Of a DNA stretch of 64,000 bases, positions 1-10,800 are shown piece by piece. The translations under genes and the position numbers were made by a program. The first letter of the stretch is position 1. Every line of letters begins with the position of its first letter. The DNA lies in NCBI RefSeq assembly GCF_947507565.1, contig NC_089188.1, positions 2,418,001 through 2,482,000 of the forward strand, read 5' to 3'. Under the pieces are notes generated by a model that was given only the letters and a program-made list of their open reading frames with translations, did not search any database and was not told the origin of the DNA. Source of the DNA: Oscarella lobularis. Lineage: Eukaryota; Porifera; Homoscleromorpha; Homosclerophorida; Oscarellidae.

Positions 1-701
1 TCTACTTTGAAGCATCGCAACCAAATCAGCAGCGTCCTATTATTGTATGTCTCAAAGGACACTAAGTAGACTGATTACATCTCCTTACCGCATTCGATTC
101 GATGTTCGTACGAACGACAACAATGACGCGAGTCCACAGGAAATGATTCATCAGAGCTGCGACCGCTTGATTATAGAGCTTCAGCGACGGTGCCACAGAC
201 AAGTACGACTCCATGTCATCATAAGCGATAGGACGAAAAGGATAAATGTTCATCTAATAAATATTTAAAGGACGCCGTCGCCGCGAAACGCTTTGCTATC
301 TCGTCTCACGTACGTAGGGTATGCCCCAATATTTGGCTGAAAGTCGAACGCACGGTGAATCGTCGTTGACGGCAATAATGCTCGACGGCGGAGGCGGCTC
401 GAGTCGAGACAGTCTCGTCTTTAGAAACCAATAGTTCATCTCTCCCATGGAGATAGACAACTGAGCGTCGAGACGACGAATAATTTAAGTGTGAAGACAG
501 AAAAGTGCCTGAGTAGCGATCTCACCTTATCAGCGGCGTCAGACGACGACGACGACGGCCCTAAACCGACGATTTCCGATCGATTATGTTCCCCCAACGA
601 ATTGACATCGCGAACACCGAGACATAGGCCACGTAGCGCGTTATTCGACATTGAAGAATGGGTCTCAATGATCAACGTCGCCGCTGTTGTATTAATAGTC
701 C
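1..701 (-). CDS. Class C (GABA-B/metabotropic-type) receptor, 5' part of ligand-binding domain, cut by window edge
   Basis: Three consecutive exons can be read on the minus strand, about 701-526, 460-314 and 253-89, separated by short GT-AG introns. A further exon runs to the window edge from about 63. The reading contains GLCLGVRDVNSLG, MGEMNYWFL, AKYWGIPY and YLSVAPSLKLYNQAVAALM, followed by NHFLWTRVIVVV. This is the periplasmic-binding-protein-like (ANF receptor) fold of class C receptors. The same landmarks occur in the GABA-B-like gene at 4.0-7.7 kb (GLNLAIRDLN, VNYAFL, FTVAPSRSLIHRAVAQF), so the two are neighbouring paralogues on the same strand. I could not find a convincing start codon; an upstream exon ending with a donor near 762 is possible, with a TATA-like stretch near 868-878. 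The transmembrane part lies outside the window. The family is clear; the 5' end is not. Confidence 0.6.
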
Positions 702-1199
702 CTGCCAGCGGCCAAAGAATGCGTGTATAGCGGAACTGGAACTCTTGAACGGCATGCACACTCACCTCGACTTTCTTCTCCGCGACAAAGGCTAGTTAGA
801 CCCAATGTTGGCTCTTTATAGAAACGATATGATCAAGTCGCACGTACGCTTGTAACTGAGAGAGTTATATATACCTAGGCGACTAGAGAAGGCCATCAGG
901 AGTAGACAGAAACGAAAGGATCGGTTGATACGATCGCACAAGCGATTCCTATTCATGCTCGACCGGGCTACTAAGGTATAAGACTGAGCCACTTCCTGGA
1001 GCTGTACGCGTCCAGTAAGTGGATCTGTAAATAAACGAGGAAGCCGGAGAGCTGCTCGAGCAATGTCGTGTCTGTATATTAGGAAGGATCTTTATTGAAA
1101 ACAATCTCTAAAAAATAATATTTAATTAGTCTATGGAATTTGCTACTGTGTGAAGGCGAGAGACGCTCTTTTTCGTCTCGTCTTCGTCCCAGTGTAGCA
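702..1199. other. Upstream region of the class C receptor; no gene recognised
   Basis: No open frame with family resemblance is seen on either strand. On the minus strand there is a TATATATAA run near 868-878 and a splice-donor-like GTGAGT near 762-767, which could mark the promoter and a short first exon of the receptor fragment to the left. Nothing else stands out. Confidence 0.3.
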
Positions 1200-1252
1200 A
1201 ATCGACATTACCATTGAACGTTCGAAAACCTCAAAGGGGGCCCCTCTTCGCT

Positions 1253-1492
1253 CTACTTTCTCTGGGACGCTACTTTAGTTCTCCTTACTTGTTGTAGCTC
1301 CAACGCCATTCGATGGATCGATCGAGTGCGTTTTCTTCGAACATCGCTGTCATTTGATCGTTCGTCGTCGATTTTCCGTCGCGAAAGGAGTTTGTTCGTG
1401 ATCCTTGTCCATTTTCGCCGATCTGCGCGCGACGAAACCAAGCAGAAGCCTTGCCACGGTTCGCCGTTCGCCACGAGGTCGTCGTCCGCCAT
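1253..1492 (-). CDS. Small hypothetical ORF inside the left duplication copy
   Basis: This is an ATG-started 79-codon frame beginning MADDDLVANGEPWQGF and rich in Arg and Lys. I do not recognise it. The corresponding stretch of the right copy (57873 onward) begins ATGGCG too, but reaches a stop after a few codons and keeps only islands of identity, such as GCGCGCAGATCGGCGA and ACAACAAGTAAG. The frame is therefore not conserved, which argues against a functional protein. It may be chance or the decayed first exon of a gene transcribed away from the duplicated unit. Confidence 0.15.
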   Translation of the reverse strand: MADDDLVANGEPWQGFCLVSSRADRRKWTRITNKLLSRRKIDDERSNDSDVRRKRTRSIHRMALELQQVRRTKVASQRK

Positions 1493-1941
1493 CTTGATAT
1501 AGGTGTGAGGTTTTGCGTAACGCAGGTGCTATTTTGCATCAGCCGCCCTAATTGCTGATCGAGCATTTTTAGCACCTCTATGTTTCGTACCAATCAGAGT
1601 CCTACTTGAGCCCCACGTGACTCCGAGGGACCAATGAGCGCGCTGGGCGGGGCTACGCTGTTCAAAAGCGACGCGCACACCGATTTTCCTTCAGTTGCGG
1701 CTGAGGGTGGATGCGTCGCGGTTCGCTGCGTCTCTTCCTTGATCGGACCGGCTCGGGGGAAGACAAAAGGCAAGTCTCGGGTTGTTGTTTCAGCGTGGCC
1801 CACGGATTAATCCCGTGCCGGAGCCCGTAGGCAGGGCGATGGGGGGCTTCGGCCTCGGTTTACGCACTGGGTAGAATGGTCGCCAATGTCTTATTGCTGC
1901 CAAACAAGTACGGCCCGCGCTAGGCTCGAGCGGGCACGACT

Positions 1942-3113
1942 GTACTGTATTTAGTTAAACACAAAGAAAGAACCGACAGAAAGCAGAAAAGAGATAGTGA
2001 AGGGGACGGGAATAGACAGGGGAAGGGGGATGCATGCATAGAATCAATATATTAATCAGAGAAAAATCGAATGTCAGTGTCATGAGGACCCAAGCGATCA
2101 CCCACCGTAGACCCCGGGACGAGAAGTGTTACCTTGCGAAGAAGGATTTGCGCATTCAAGCGCTGCAGGCAAACAGCGAAGCGTCGGCGCCAGTATCGAG
2201 CTGCAGCGGGACGGTCGTCGAGAAATTCGATGGACGGGCGACGGACGATCTTTTTGAAGAAGTCGACGGCGACCGGACTCCAACGTCCAAAGACTTCGAA
2301 CGTCAAAGGCTCGAAGAGATAGCCGAGGGAGGTTGCCTCCGCACGGTATTTCGTCGACTTCTCGGTGTCGCGATAGATGGCCGCTGCTCCGTTGGTGGAA
2401 TGGCTCTGCGGCAGACAACCCGGCCGTTGAGGGTGGATGATCGAAACGTCGAGAAGTAATTTCTTGCCATCTTGGTAGTCATAGATGCTGATATCGGGCC
2501 GCTTGAAGTCACCAAAGTCGCCTTGTCCCTCTAGCTCGCAGTGGTAATTGACGGATCGTAATAGAGAGAGCCACGTATGTTGGATGTGATCGTGGCGACG
2601 AGTTTGGCCTCCATCCTTCCGACAGGTCAGCGCGTGGTATCCAGCTTCATCCCAGGTGGTAGAGCAAGTGCAGCAGGGCAGACTGCGGAGCACAGGAATA
2701 GACAGACCCAGCCGAAGAGACACTGCCGTTTGAAATTCAGCGTTGGTAAACGACAGATGTCTCGAGGCCGGGATCGCATCTAACCAAGCGCCCGCGTCTG
2801 GACCCGCCGCACTCCTCAACCTCGCCTGGGTGAAGCGATTAGCGGACGAGAGCAAACCAGCGTGTTCGGCATCGAGAAGGAGATGAGAGAGGACCCGCTG
2901 AAGCTTGAGATGTTTTTCCGAAAGGGTTGCGATTGATGGTATTGCTTCCGCCACAGCTGGAGTAGCCTGAGAGAGGGCGGACAGCGTGTGAGCAACATGG
3001 CCGCAGAAAAGGTTGTCGGATGGAGCGACAGATACGTCAAGAGCGGATGGAAATTGCTCTAGACGGCTTGGCAACGAGGCAAGGGTAGCTGCCCAGGCAC
3101 CCAAAAAAGCGCA
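1942..3113 (-). mobile_element. 5'-truncated non-LTR retrotransposon with 9-bp target-site duplication
   Basis: The 1172-bp insert is flanked by GGCACGACT at 1933-1941 and again at 3114-3122. The homologous right copy of the duplication has a single uninterrupted version of the site near 57396-57412, with two substitutions, and so serves as an empty site. The insert lies antisense to the unit it interrupts. It carries the 3' end of a non-LTR element: the terminal part of the ORF, then a short AT- and pyrimidine-rich tail to 1942. No poly(A) is evident on the sense strand. The reverse-transcriptase domain is absent, which fits 5' truncation during target-primed insertion. Confidence 0.75.
2052..3113 (-). 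pseudogene. C-terminal fragment of a retrotransposon polyprotein (zinc-finger plus endonuclease-like domain)
   Basis: The frame is open from the insertion breakpoint to its stop, and about 15 extra codons before the breakpoint come from the host repeat. Visible landmarks in order are LSHLLLDAEHAGLL, AGAWLDAIP, LRLGLSIPVL, the metal-binding cluster CCTC...GYHALTC, RRHDHI, KRPDISI and LLLDVSI. A Cys/His knuckle followed by R-H, RPD and LxxDVS motifs is the layout of the C-terminal knuckle and restriction-enzyme-like endonuclease of R2/CRE-type non-LTR elements, and of many reverse-transcriptase proteins in sponge genomes (from memory). The polymerase domain is missing, so this is a dead fragment although its frame is intact. 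Few lesions suggest a recent insertion. Confidence 0.6.
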
Positions 3114-3999
3114 GGCACGACTTGGAGGGGGTGTCGCAAGCGGTCTGGTTGCCGGCACTTATCTCACCAATGGCACGATTAGACGGAGGATGACCTGGCC
3201 CAGGAGACTTCGACTTTGGGCATTGCACTGCCTTTCCTGTCGACTTCTACAAACAGCGGTCGGCCGGTCTCCACTTCCGCAAGCCTCGGTTCTTCCCAGG
3301 AAGACATACCGAAAGGTTTGGTACCAGCGCGCCGGGGGACTTCGGCATTGAGGGGCCGTCTCTCATCCAGGCGGGTACTGATTGGGGTGGCCCATGACGT
3401 CGTAACTGCCCGACAATTTTTGGAACGGGTGGCCATCGCTTGCGGTGGCTGCCTTGAGCTACGACGCGTCCGAACCTCCCCGCGGTGTAGCTCGGGTAGC
3501 GCTAATACGGACGCAAACGAAAAGGTACGTAAAACGATTATTTGACAGATAACTAACTTCTTTTTTTAGGTGGCAGGAAATGGAGAAAAGAAATGGAGAA
3601 AAGAAATGGAGATGATGACGCTGCTGAAGAATGAATAGAAGGCCAAGACACGTTTTTTCACGATGCACGATCGCGTAAATATTTTCGTAGCTTATACGTA
3701 GCTTTTTTGCACTCTAAATAAACGTTCTTTCGATTTGCCGCAATTCGCGTTGCTTCTAGAGCCTCCTGAGCGCCGTACGAGCCTAACATCGGTCTCTGCA
3801 AAAAATCCAGCGTTCCCAGTCCCGGATACGAGAAAACCGTTTTTTAAAAAATCAATCCCAACTGTACAAAGGCTGGATAGTGGATAGAGAGATCTTCGAT
3901 ATCTGTGTACCAAATCTTAGGAAGGATATTGCAAACAAAAACGAATTAGAATAGTATTTAATCTACAAAACTAGCTAAAGTCAGTGTGACAGGATCTCT

Positions 4000-6900
4000 T
4001 TATACGGAACTTTCTCTGCTCACAACCGAGCCACTACGCTCAAATCCATATGACGGCGAAGGAGGCGAAGGCGAAAGACTCTTCTTCTTCTGCAGAGCCA
4101 TCGCGGTGGGATCGGACTTAATGCCGATTCCTGACGACGAAGACGACGACTCGGACGACCTTGAAAGTGAAGATTGACCGCCGGCACCGATGCTCGTCTT
4201 TCTACCGGCTGTGTCTAGGACAGCAAACGAGACTTTCCGACTACCGGTATATGAAGTCGAACCGCTTCGACTCCCAGCTGTCGTTTCGTCTTCATCCCAG
4301 TCCTCGCTTTCAAGGACTTCCGTAACTGGAACGTCGACGATTTCTCGGCGAATTCGATCCACAGTAGCATCACACAAATTTCTCTGCGCACAGAAATAGA
4401 AAGAGAATGGAATTTTTATATAAAGCTGACCTCTTCTATGAGCATCTGAATTACTTCCTTGAAGTAACCGTTTTGCCGTTTCAAAGCGGCGACACTTTGC
4501 GCGCCGAGGATGCAGTGATCGCTCATCGACGCTCTTTCTCGACCGCGAACTTTACCCAGTCCCGTCACCGCTTCTTTCTTTCGAAACACGACAGCATAAA
4601 CCTACGAAAACATCGCTTGAATCTCTCGCAACGCACGGCGCCAGGGCTCCTTTACCTTCGGGAGAAAATCGACGAGTAGTAGTGCTGTAAATAGGATCAT
4701 GCCGATTGTGGCGAGCAGAACGTATTCCCAGTCGAGGGGAACGCGCACGGAACTGATCACGATTAAAAATGCGACGAGAAGACACGTCGATGTGAAGACG
4801 CCGGCGAAATTCAATCGAGGATTCGATATGAAGGCGATGGTCAACTTGCGCGTGTCCCAGGCGAGAAAAAGAGCGAAGAGCATGAGAAGACAATTGAAGG
4901 CGGCGGAAAGAAAGAACAAATGATGATGACGGCTGCACAATTCTTGCTCGGCCTTCTCTTTAAAAGTACTCTAAAAAAGGAAATCATAATAGATTATTAA
5001 GTAATTAAGTCAGACCAATGATTTGATGTTGTCTTTGTGTAATTCGAACGGATACTTGCCAAGCCAACTCGTAAGCAATATCAGATTCAGTAGAACAAAT
5101 ATACCAGCCAGTATAACGGATCCCGATTCTTTTTTCTAGATGAAAAAAATCAATTCGTCCTTATATTAATTAAATTTGAGCGACTTCTCTTACGGCGGCG
5201 GCGAGGAGCGCCGACGAACGCCGTCGTCGTCGCTGTCGTTTTCTGTTCTCGTTGACGAGCGTCAAACGCATTCGCCACGTTTTTAACACGTTCGCTGATA
5301 TGGCAATAACGTAGCCAATATTGAGGCCAATAATCCGAACCTGAATATTATGCTATTAAGTACTTAATATCCCAGATTGTCAGCGTACGTAGCACGTGGA
5401 AAGTGATGCAGAATTGGCGAAGAATCGTTCGTCGATGCCCCAAATAAGGAGACTAAGAAAACCAATGAAGGATCCGACGGCACTAAGCATCGTAAGATAA
5501 GGGCCTGATAGCCTGATGATTCTATAAAAACCGGAATAATCAAAAGAAACGTTTCGCGCTTTTCTTGCTACCGGGCTTCTCTGTAATAGAGAGTGAAACA
5601 GAAAAAAACGATGCTCATCAGCATTCCCAACGACAGAAAGACGGCCAAGACAATATAACGGCTTTTTGAATATGAAATACTCTTTGTCTCTGGCTTGTCA
5701 ATGGGCTTTTCTCCACCACCTTGGGACACTTTCTTATTCTAGGAGCCCCCACCCCTAACAATATATAGTACCTGGCCACTTGTCTGAGATTGGCACTACG
5801 GTGCCGTTTGCGTAAGATGTCCACTCCGTAAAGTTGCTGCCTAGAAAAAAACGCATGATCGAAATTCAACCGACAAAAAAAATTCTACATTCTCCCATTT
5901 TGCAATCGTGATAGACGATTTCCACGGGCACAGACTCGTTTACGTCAAGATAACGCACTTCTCCCTTGGAGAGAAAGAAAAAAATGAGGCGTGTGTAGAC
6001 GATGACAACGTCACGCATACCATCAATCCGGCAAAAGAAGCCTTTGTTTTGTTCAAACGTTCAAGATTTCCCGCAGTGGTGTCGTCAGATGACGTATTGT
6101 AGAGATAAACGAGAGCGGTCAAGGCGTCGTACACAAGCCCAGCCAACTCCTTATGAGGCAAACTCAAACACGAGGACCACTCTCTCCTCTCTGCCGTAGC
6201 CTGACATTCAGAGGAATCGAATTCCGTAATCACGTCTTCTCTCGTCTATAAAATAAATAAATAAATAAATAAAAATCATGATATAGAGCCACTCTCACTT
6301 TTCCCGTTAGAAGTCGTTGCTTTAGATATTCCTCGTCTTCCGGATAGAAGGAAAAGCGGAAACTCACCGTGCCATCAAGGGCTTCAATAAGATCATCATA
6401 TGAACAGCTTTCATTCCTGTTTCGTTCTTCAGACAATTCTTCAACAGCGTGCCTGTAAACGTGATCTGTCAAAAGCCACACGTAGCCTGATTCAGCGGAG
6501 ATCATGCCACGCTTATGAGCCTAAAGAAAAATGTGACGTCACGTCATCTAAAAGAAAAGACTCTAGTCTTTATACTTTGCAGAGAAGTGATACAACAGTG
6601 ACAGCATCATCCATAAAAGCGACAATAATTCTCAATTTCGACTCCTAATTATTGGGGGATAGATATACGGACTTTTATGTCGAATCGGCTCAATACTTGA
6701 ATTTTTTGTAGCATATTCTTTTCATCTTCGTCTTGAACAGTTTCGTTGACACTTTGAAAAACCCAATATTCTGTCGCATTCACTTTTTTGCTACTCAACT
6801 CATGTATCAAATCTCGAACGTGCTAATAAAAACAGTCAATATTAATTAATTAATTAATTAATAATATTAATTCACCTCTTTTTCGTCGGGTCGCGCTTTT

Positions 6901-7677
6901 CCAATTACGCCGACTTCTTGCCAATTGCACAGATTCGCGAACTGAGCGACGGCGCGATGAATAAGAGAACGAGACGGAGCGACCGTAAATGCTCCCTTCT
7001 CCGATTCGGAGTCGTGAAATTCGCCGGGATGCACGTTCACCTTTAGACGGAAGCGTGCGCGCGCGCGACACGTATTCGATTAGGGTCAATTTATTTATCG
7101 CCGGGAAGAAGGTGTAGCTAACTTTGTCTACTTACTCGCACGACGTCCCATCGAACAACCGTATGGGAGACGCTCTCGAACGTCGGATCGCATTTATTGT
7201 GATTTGCGTCGATGACGGCGTTGATCGGTTGATTCGTGTGATTGAGAGCGTAGCTTAGAAACGCGTAGTTCACTTCTCCGCCCGTGCATGCCTTCGAAGG
7301 AGGATGGACACGTGAGGAGGAGAGAAAAACCCGTAGGGGAGTCAGCTTACAGTTTCGCCAAGTCCCGTCAAATTGACGACTTCCACTGTATATCCGAGCG
7401 GCGGTGGCTGTGCGTTCAAGTCTCGAATGGCGAGATTCAAGCCTTCGTTGTAGAATTCGTGCTGCACGCGAGGTGCAACGATTCCCACAACGATCTTCTG
7501 CTCGAGAGCGAGAGCCCCGTCGCGATTATTAGGCGTCGACGACGAAGGCGCGATTGCATCGGCTCCAACTAGCAGGAAGTAAAGGAAGTGATCATGAGAG
7601 ACAAGGATGCGATGAGAAGTACATAACTTACTCAGGCACGCTGCTGCTGACACCAGAACTAAGCAACACAATGGCAT
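4000..7677 (-). CDS. GABA-B-like class C G-protein-coupled receptor
   Basis: The gene starts at the ATG at 7675-7677 with a hydrophobic signal peptide (MPLCCLVLVSAAACL), followed by about ten short introns. The ligand-binding Venus-flytrap domain is visible as KIVVGIVAPRVQHEFYNEG, LNLAIRDLNAQ, FTVAPSRSLIHRAVAQF and CNWQEVGVIG. After WTSYANGTVVPISDKWPG comes a seven-helix domain: YIVLAVFLSLGMLMSIVFF (TM1), YLTMLSAVGSFIGFLSLLIW (TM2), IGYVIAISANVLKTWRMR (TM3), SVILAGIFVLLNLILL (TM4), then TM5-7 at about 4925-4600, where LAWDTRKLTIAFISN and DFLPKVYAVVF match the GABA-B signature region. The cytoplasmic tail (4377-4003) is Ser- and acid-rich. It should act at the plasma membrane as a metabotropic receptor; the ligand is unknown. 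It starts only about 155 bp downstream of the TPP2 stop. Confidence 0.8.
6250..6276. repeat. AAAT microsatellite in a receptor intron
   Basis: About six tandem AAAT units lie in the intron between two ligand-binding-domain exons of the GABA-B-like gene. This is a simple repeat with no further signal. Confidence 0.8.
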
Positions 7678-7832
7678 GATCGCGTTGTTGCGCGTATTCC
7701 TGCTGCTTCTTGTCGTGTAACGTTTGCTTTTATGCGCGAGAATGACGCCCGTATTTTCTTTATTTGTCCCGTGGGCGGGGCGCGGCGGGGAGAAAGCCCT
7801 GTAACACGTCACCAGCGAGTTGTTTTACGCAT

Positions 7833-10800
7833 TCAAAACGGTTGATAGTCGGGAGGATATTTTCGAAGAATTCGCTGCTTCTGATTGGCCACGCAATGAT
7901 CCCATTTCAGCTGAGTAAAAAGCTAGGAAGAATATACATAATATAAGGGATATACGTGTATATTCCCCCCCTTACTTCGCATATCTCTTCGTCAGACGCT
8001 TTTTTCTCCGCTGTTTCGTCTTCTTGCAGTAGTCTTATAGCTCGGCATGGATGACCGAGAAGTTTGGCGTGTTTTACGGCGAGAGGAAGGACCTGTTTGG
8101 ACTGTGGATGCCATCATCGTTATCTAAAGATATCAAGTTACGAGACCTTGGAATTCTTCATATCGGTCCACTTGAGAATTTCACCCACGACGTCATTCAG
8201 TCCCTGCACTAATGGAAAATACATAATTCCGCTCTCACATACCACTATTTGTTTGAAGTACTGTCTGGTTGTTCCACTTCCGCCATGGCTAAACCCTAGA
8301 CTTCCCAGTCAGTAGGACGATGAGGAAGTTCTACGTAGTTGGAACCTTTTTTGTTAGTGCATTGATGAGAGACTTTTTCTTGCTCTCGTTTTCGCTTTCG
8401 GAAACGATCTCACTGACGTCTAACTCCGCTTACGTAACGCGTACCTCTTAGTCTCTTCAGAATTGTCACTGACGTCTTTTTTCATGGCGAAATAGGCGCC
8501 CAGCTCCGTCACATTTATCTGTAGCAAGAGCTCAAAGAAACGACTAACGTTAGAGTTCAAAATCCCACCGTTTCGATGACGGCATTGGCCGCTGCTATGA
8601 TGTCTTCAAGGTGATCATTACGATCCTGAGAAAATATTATAATGCCCAGAATAAAACGCTTATAAATTTAGCACCTCGCTGCCATCTAGAGTCTCTAACT
8701 TCGCTTCAAGACCATTACCTTCTACCTTCGTTTCGGAGTCACTCACCCTGGTAGATAATAAAAGTGGGGCCCCGCCTTTAATCTTCTCTACTCACTCTCC
8801 CTGCGCCTCTTTCCGAGTTGAACTACCTCCCTTCTTTCCGCTTTTACTACTGGCGCTCTTTTCGGGCACGTAGTATCGTAGTAGGTACGTGTCCTTCAAT
8901 GCAAACTACTGTATAGCTATGTTGATGAACTAAATGTCTTTATTTACCACTTTCTTCACGTCTGAGTGCTTAGCTAAGCTAACGGTTCCCTCGAGAAAGT
9001 TTCCAAGCTTGAGACCCTTGGGCAGTCTAAAATAAAACGCTCGGGGGAAACGTATTGTAGCGATGTGTCCATCGCACTTGTCATCAGGTGGCGTAGAAAT
9101 AAAAAAAGGGCAACTTGCACCGAGATCCAAGCGGGTCGAGCCAAATTTCGGGCCACTGGGCATCATGGCTTTTTTGAGGCTCGAATAGACGTCGAGTGTG
9201 ATGAGAGACGGGAGCTTGTGTTTGATCAAAACAGCCATTTCCTTTAGACGCTGTAGCTGCTGTCGATTGTCGTGACGAATCTGCGATTAGGGACTATACA
9301 AAAAACGTGATGACTAAGATTGCGTAAATAACCTCGAGTCTAAGAACGTAGTCTCCTTTTTCGATTGTGGTTGAATACTAGAACGCTACATCGGTCAGGA
9401 AAAATCGCCTTTTTAGGAGTATCTTCTCACGCGGTCTGCGAATGCGTCTCCGCACGCGATGAGACTGTTGTTCGAAGCGTAAAGCATCCACATTTGAGAC
9501 TGGTATTCCGATTCGTAGAGAAGATTGCACAAATAGGGAGCCGTTGGTGTAACACTACCCTTTTTAGCCTTCGAAAGACAAGCACAAAGTCATTGTGTAA
9601 AGAAAAAAAGGAAGACGTGTACGTACCTTTGAAAAACGGTAGGTGAGCAAGAGCCGATACATCTGACGTTCCCCTGGTAAAACGTCTCGCGATCCCAGCA
9701 CATTGATTTCGCTCTCCAAAGGCCTAGGGTCAATCAGGGGGGGTTAAGTCTCTTGTTAAAAAATCACTGAACCTAAGCGCTTCAACGTGTGTATTAAGCG
9801 AACAGGAAGGCTGCACGTCTTCTTGACCGAGAAGCGAAAAGACGTCCACGCGTTTCGTGCAATCAGACCAATGCTAGTAGAATACATTTCCTGACTATGC
9901 AAGTGAATAAGCAGCGTATATGAGCGCACGAGATGAATTTCCGACGGTTCCGGCTTGATACCGTGCAGCGTCACGCATCTCTTAAGCTCACTAACCCCCA
10001 AACTAGACCACCACTGAGCGACGACAACTTCCAACGTCAATCCACCCTAATTCTTGACCTATTGGCTCTTACGCTGACGTCGAAACGACGACTCTAACCT
10101 CTAGTTTGAAATGATGCGTTGTTGGCGTGCCGTTGCTCAGTAGAAATCGCTTCACGTACTCGTGACTGCGATAGTCGCGTTGCTTGCGAAGTTGAATAGC
10201 GTGAAGAAAGAAGCGCGCCGATCCGGCGTTGGAATTCGTCGACGTAAGCGTAATTTCTGCGCGTTCGAAATGTATTTTTTTCGCAGGTGCGAGATGATTT
10301 TTACCGGCCCAAGTGGCGCCTTTAGGGACTTTGATGAAGAGACGGTCCACTTCACCGGGTTTCAGTCGAATGACGTCTGTTTGAGAGAAATTGCTGTCGA
10401 GTGATAATCTATAGAGGGAAATGAGGCAATTTTCCCGCGCGTCGTGGAGAGAAACTTACTTTTGGGGAACGACAATTGTGACGGGGACGCGAAATAACGG
10501 GCCCAAGAGCGGCGCGGAAACATTGAATCCCAATATCTATAAATACCGATATCGTGTTCTCTTTTTTTTATTAATTAAGAAGAGAGGAATCGGTGGGGAA
10601 CCTCGTCGAAGTGAACGCCCGGTTCGAGTCCTCGCGGATCGACTTTGATAGTGAATTCTCTCTCTGTTATTTAATTAAATACGTCGTCTCGAAGCCAGTT
10701 TTCTCTCTTACCCCCGTTCGCCAAAAGAAGATGATTTGGAGAGCTGAGCCAGCCTGATTGGCTAGTCAAATTCAGTCGTAAATGAAATTTAATTTTGTCA

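Larger units (their letters stand above)
1200..3865 (+). repeat. Left copy of a diverged inverted segmental duplication (partner at 56375-58640)
   Basis: Blocks of this segment recur in reverse complement at 56375-58640 in the same order. They include ATAAGTGCCGGCAACCAG, GCTAATACGGACGC, CGATTATTTGACAGATA, ATCGGTCTCTGCAAAA, CCCAGTCCCGGATACGAGA and, at the outer end, GAGGGGCCCCCTTT followed by GAGGTTTTCGAACGT. The shared unit resembles a small spliced locus read left to right here: both copies share an intron-like GGTACGT and TTTTTTAGGTG or TTTTTCAGTGC stretch and then AATAAACG. Neither copy shows a clearly conserved long protein, so I call it a duplicated repeat, not a gene. This copy carries a retrotransposon at 1942-3113 that the other lacks. 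The ends are approximate because similarity fades gradually. Confidence 0.75.

Noticed and set aside
3013-3520. Overlapping plus- and minus-strand frames at the right end of the left duplication copy
   Set aside because: Related frames occur in the other copy for about 30 residues (NGTIRRRMTWPRRLR-like) but then shift or stop, so I treat them as repeat sequence, not a gene.
10610-10635. GGTTCGAGTCC, a tRNA B-box-like sequence
   Set aside because: No matching A box or cloverleaf could be drawn upstream, and the site lies inside TPP2.
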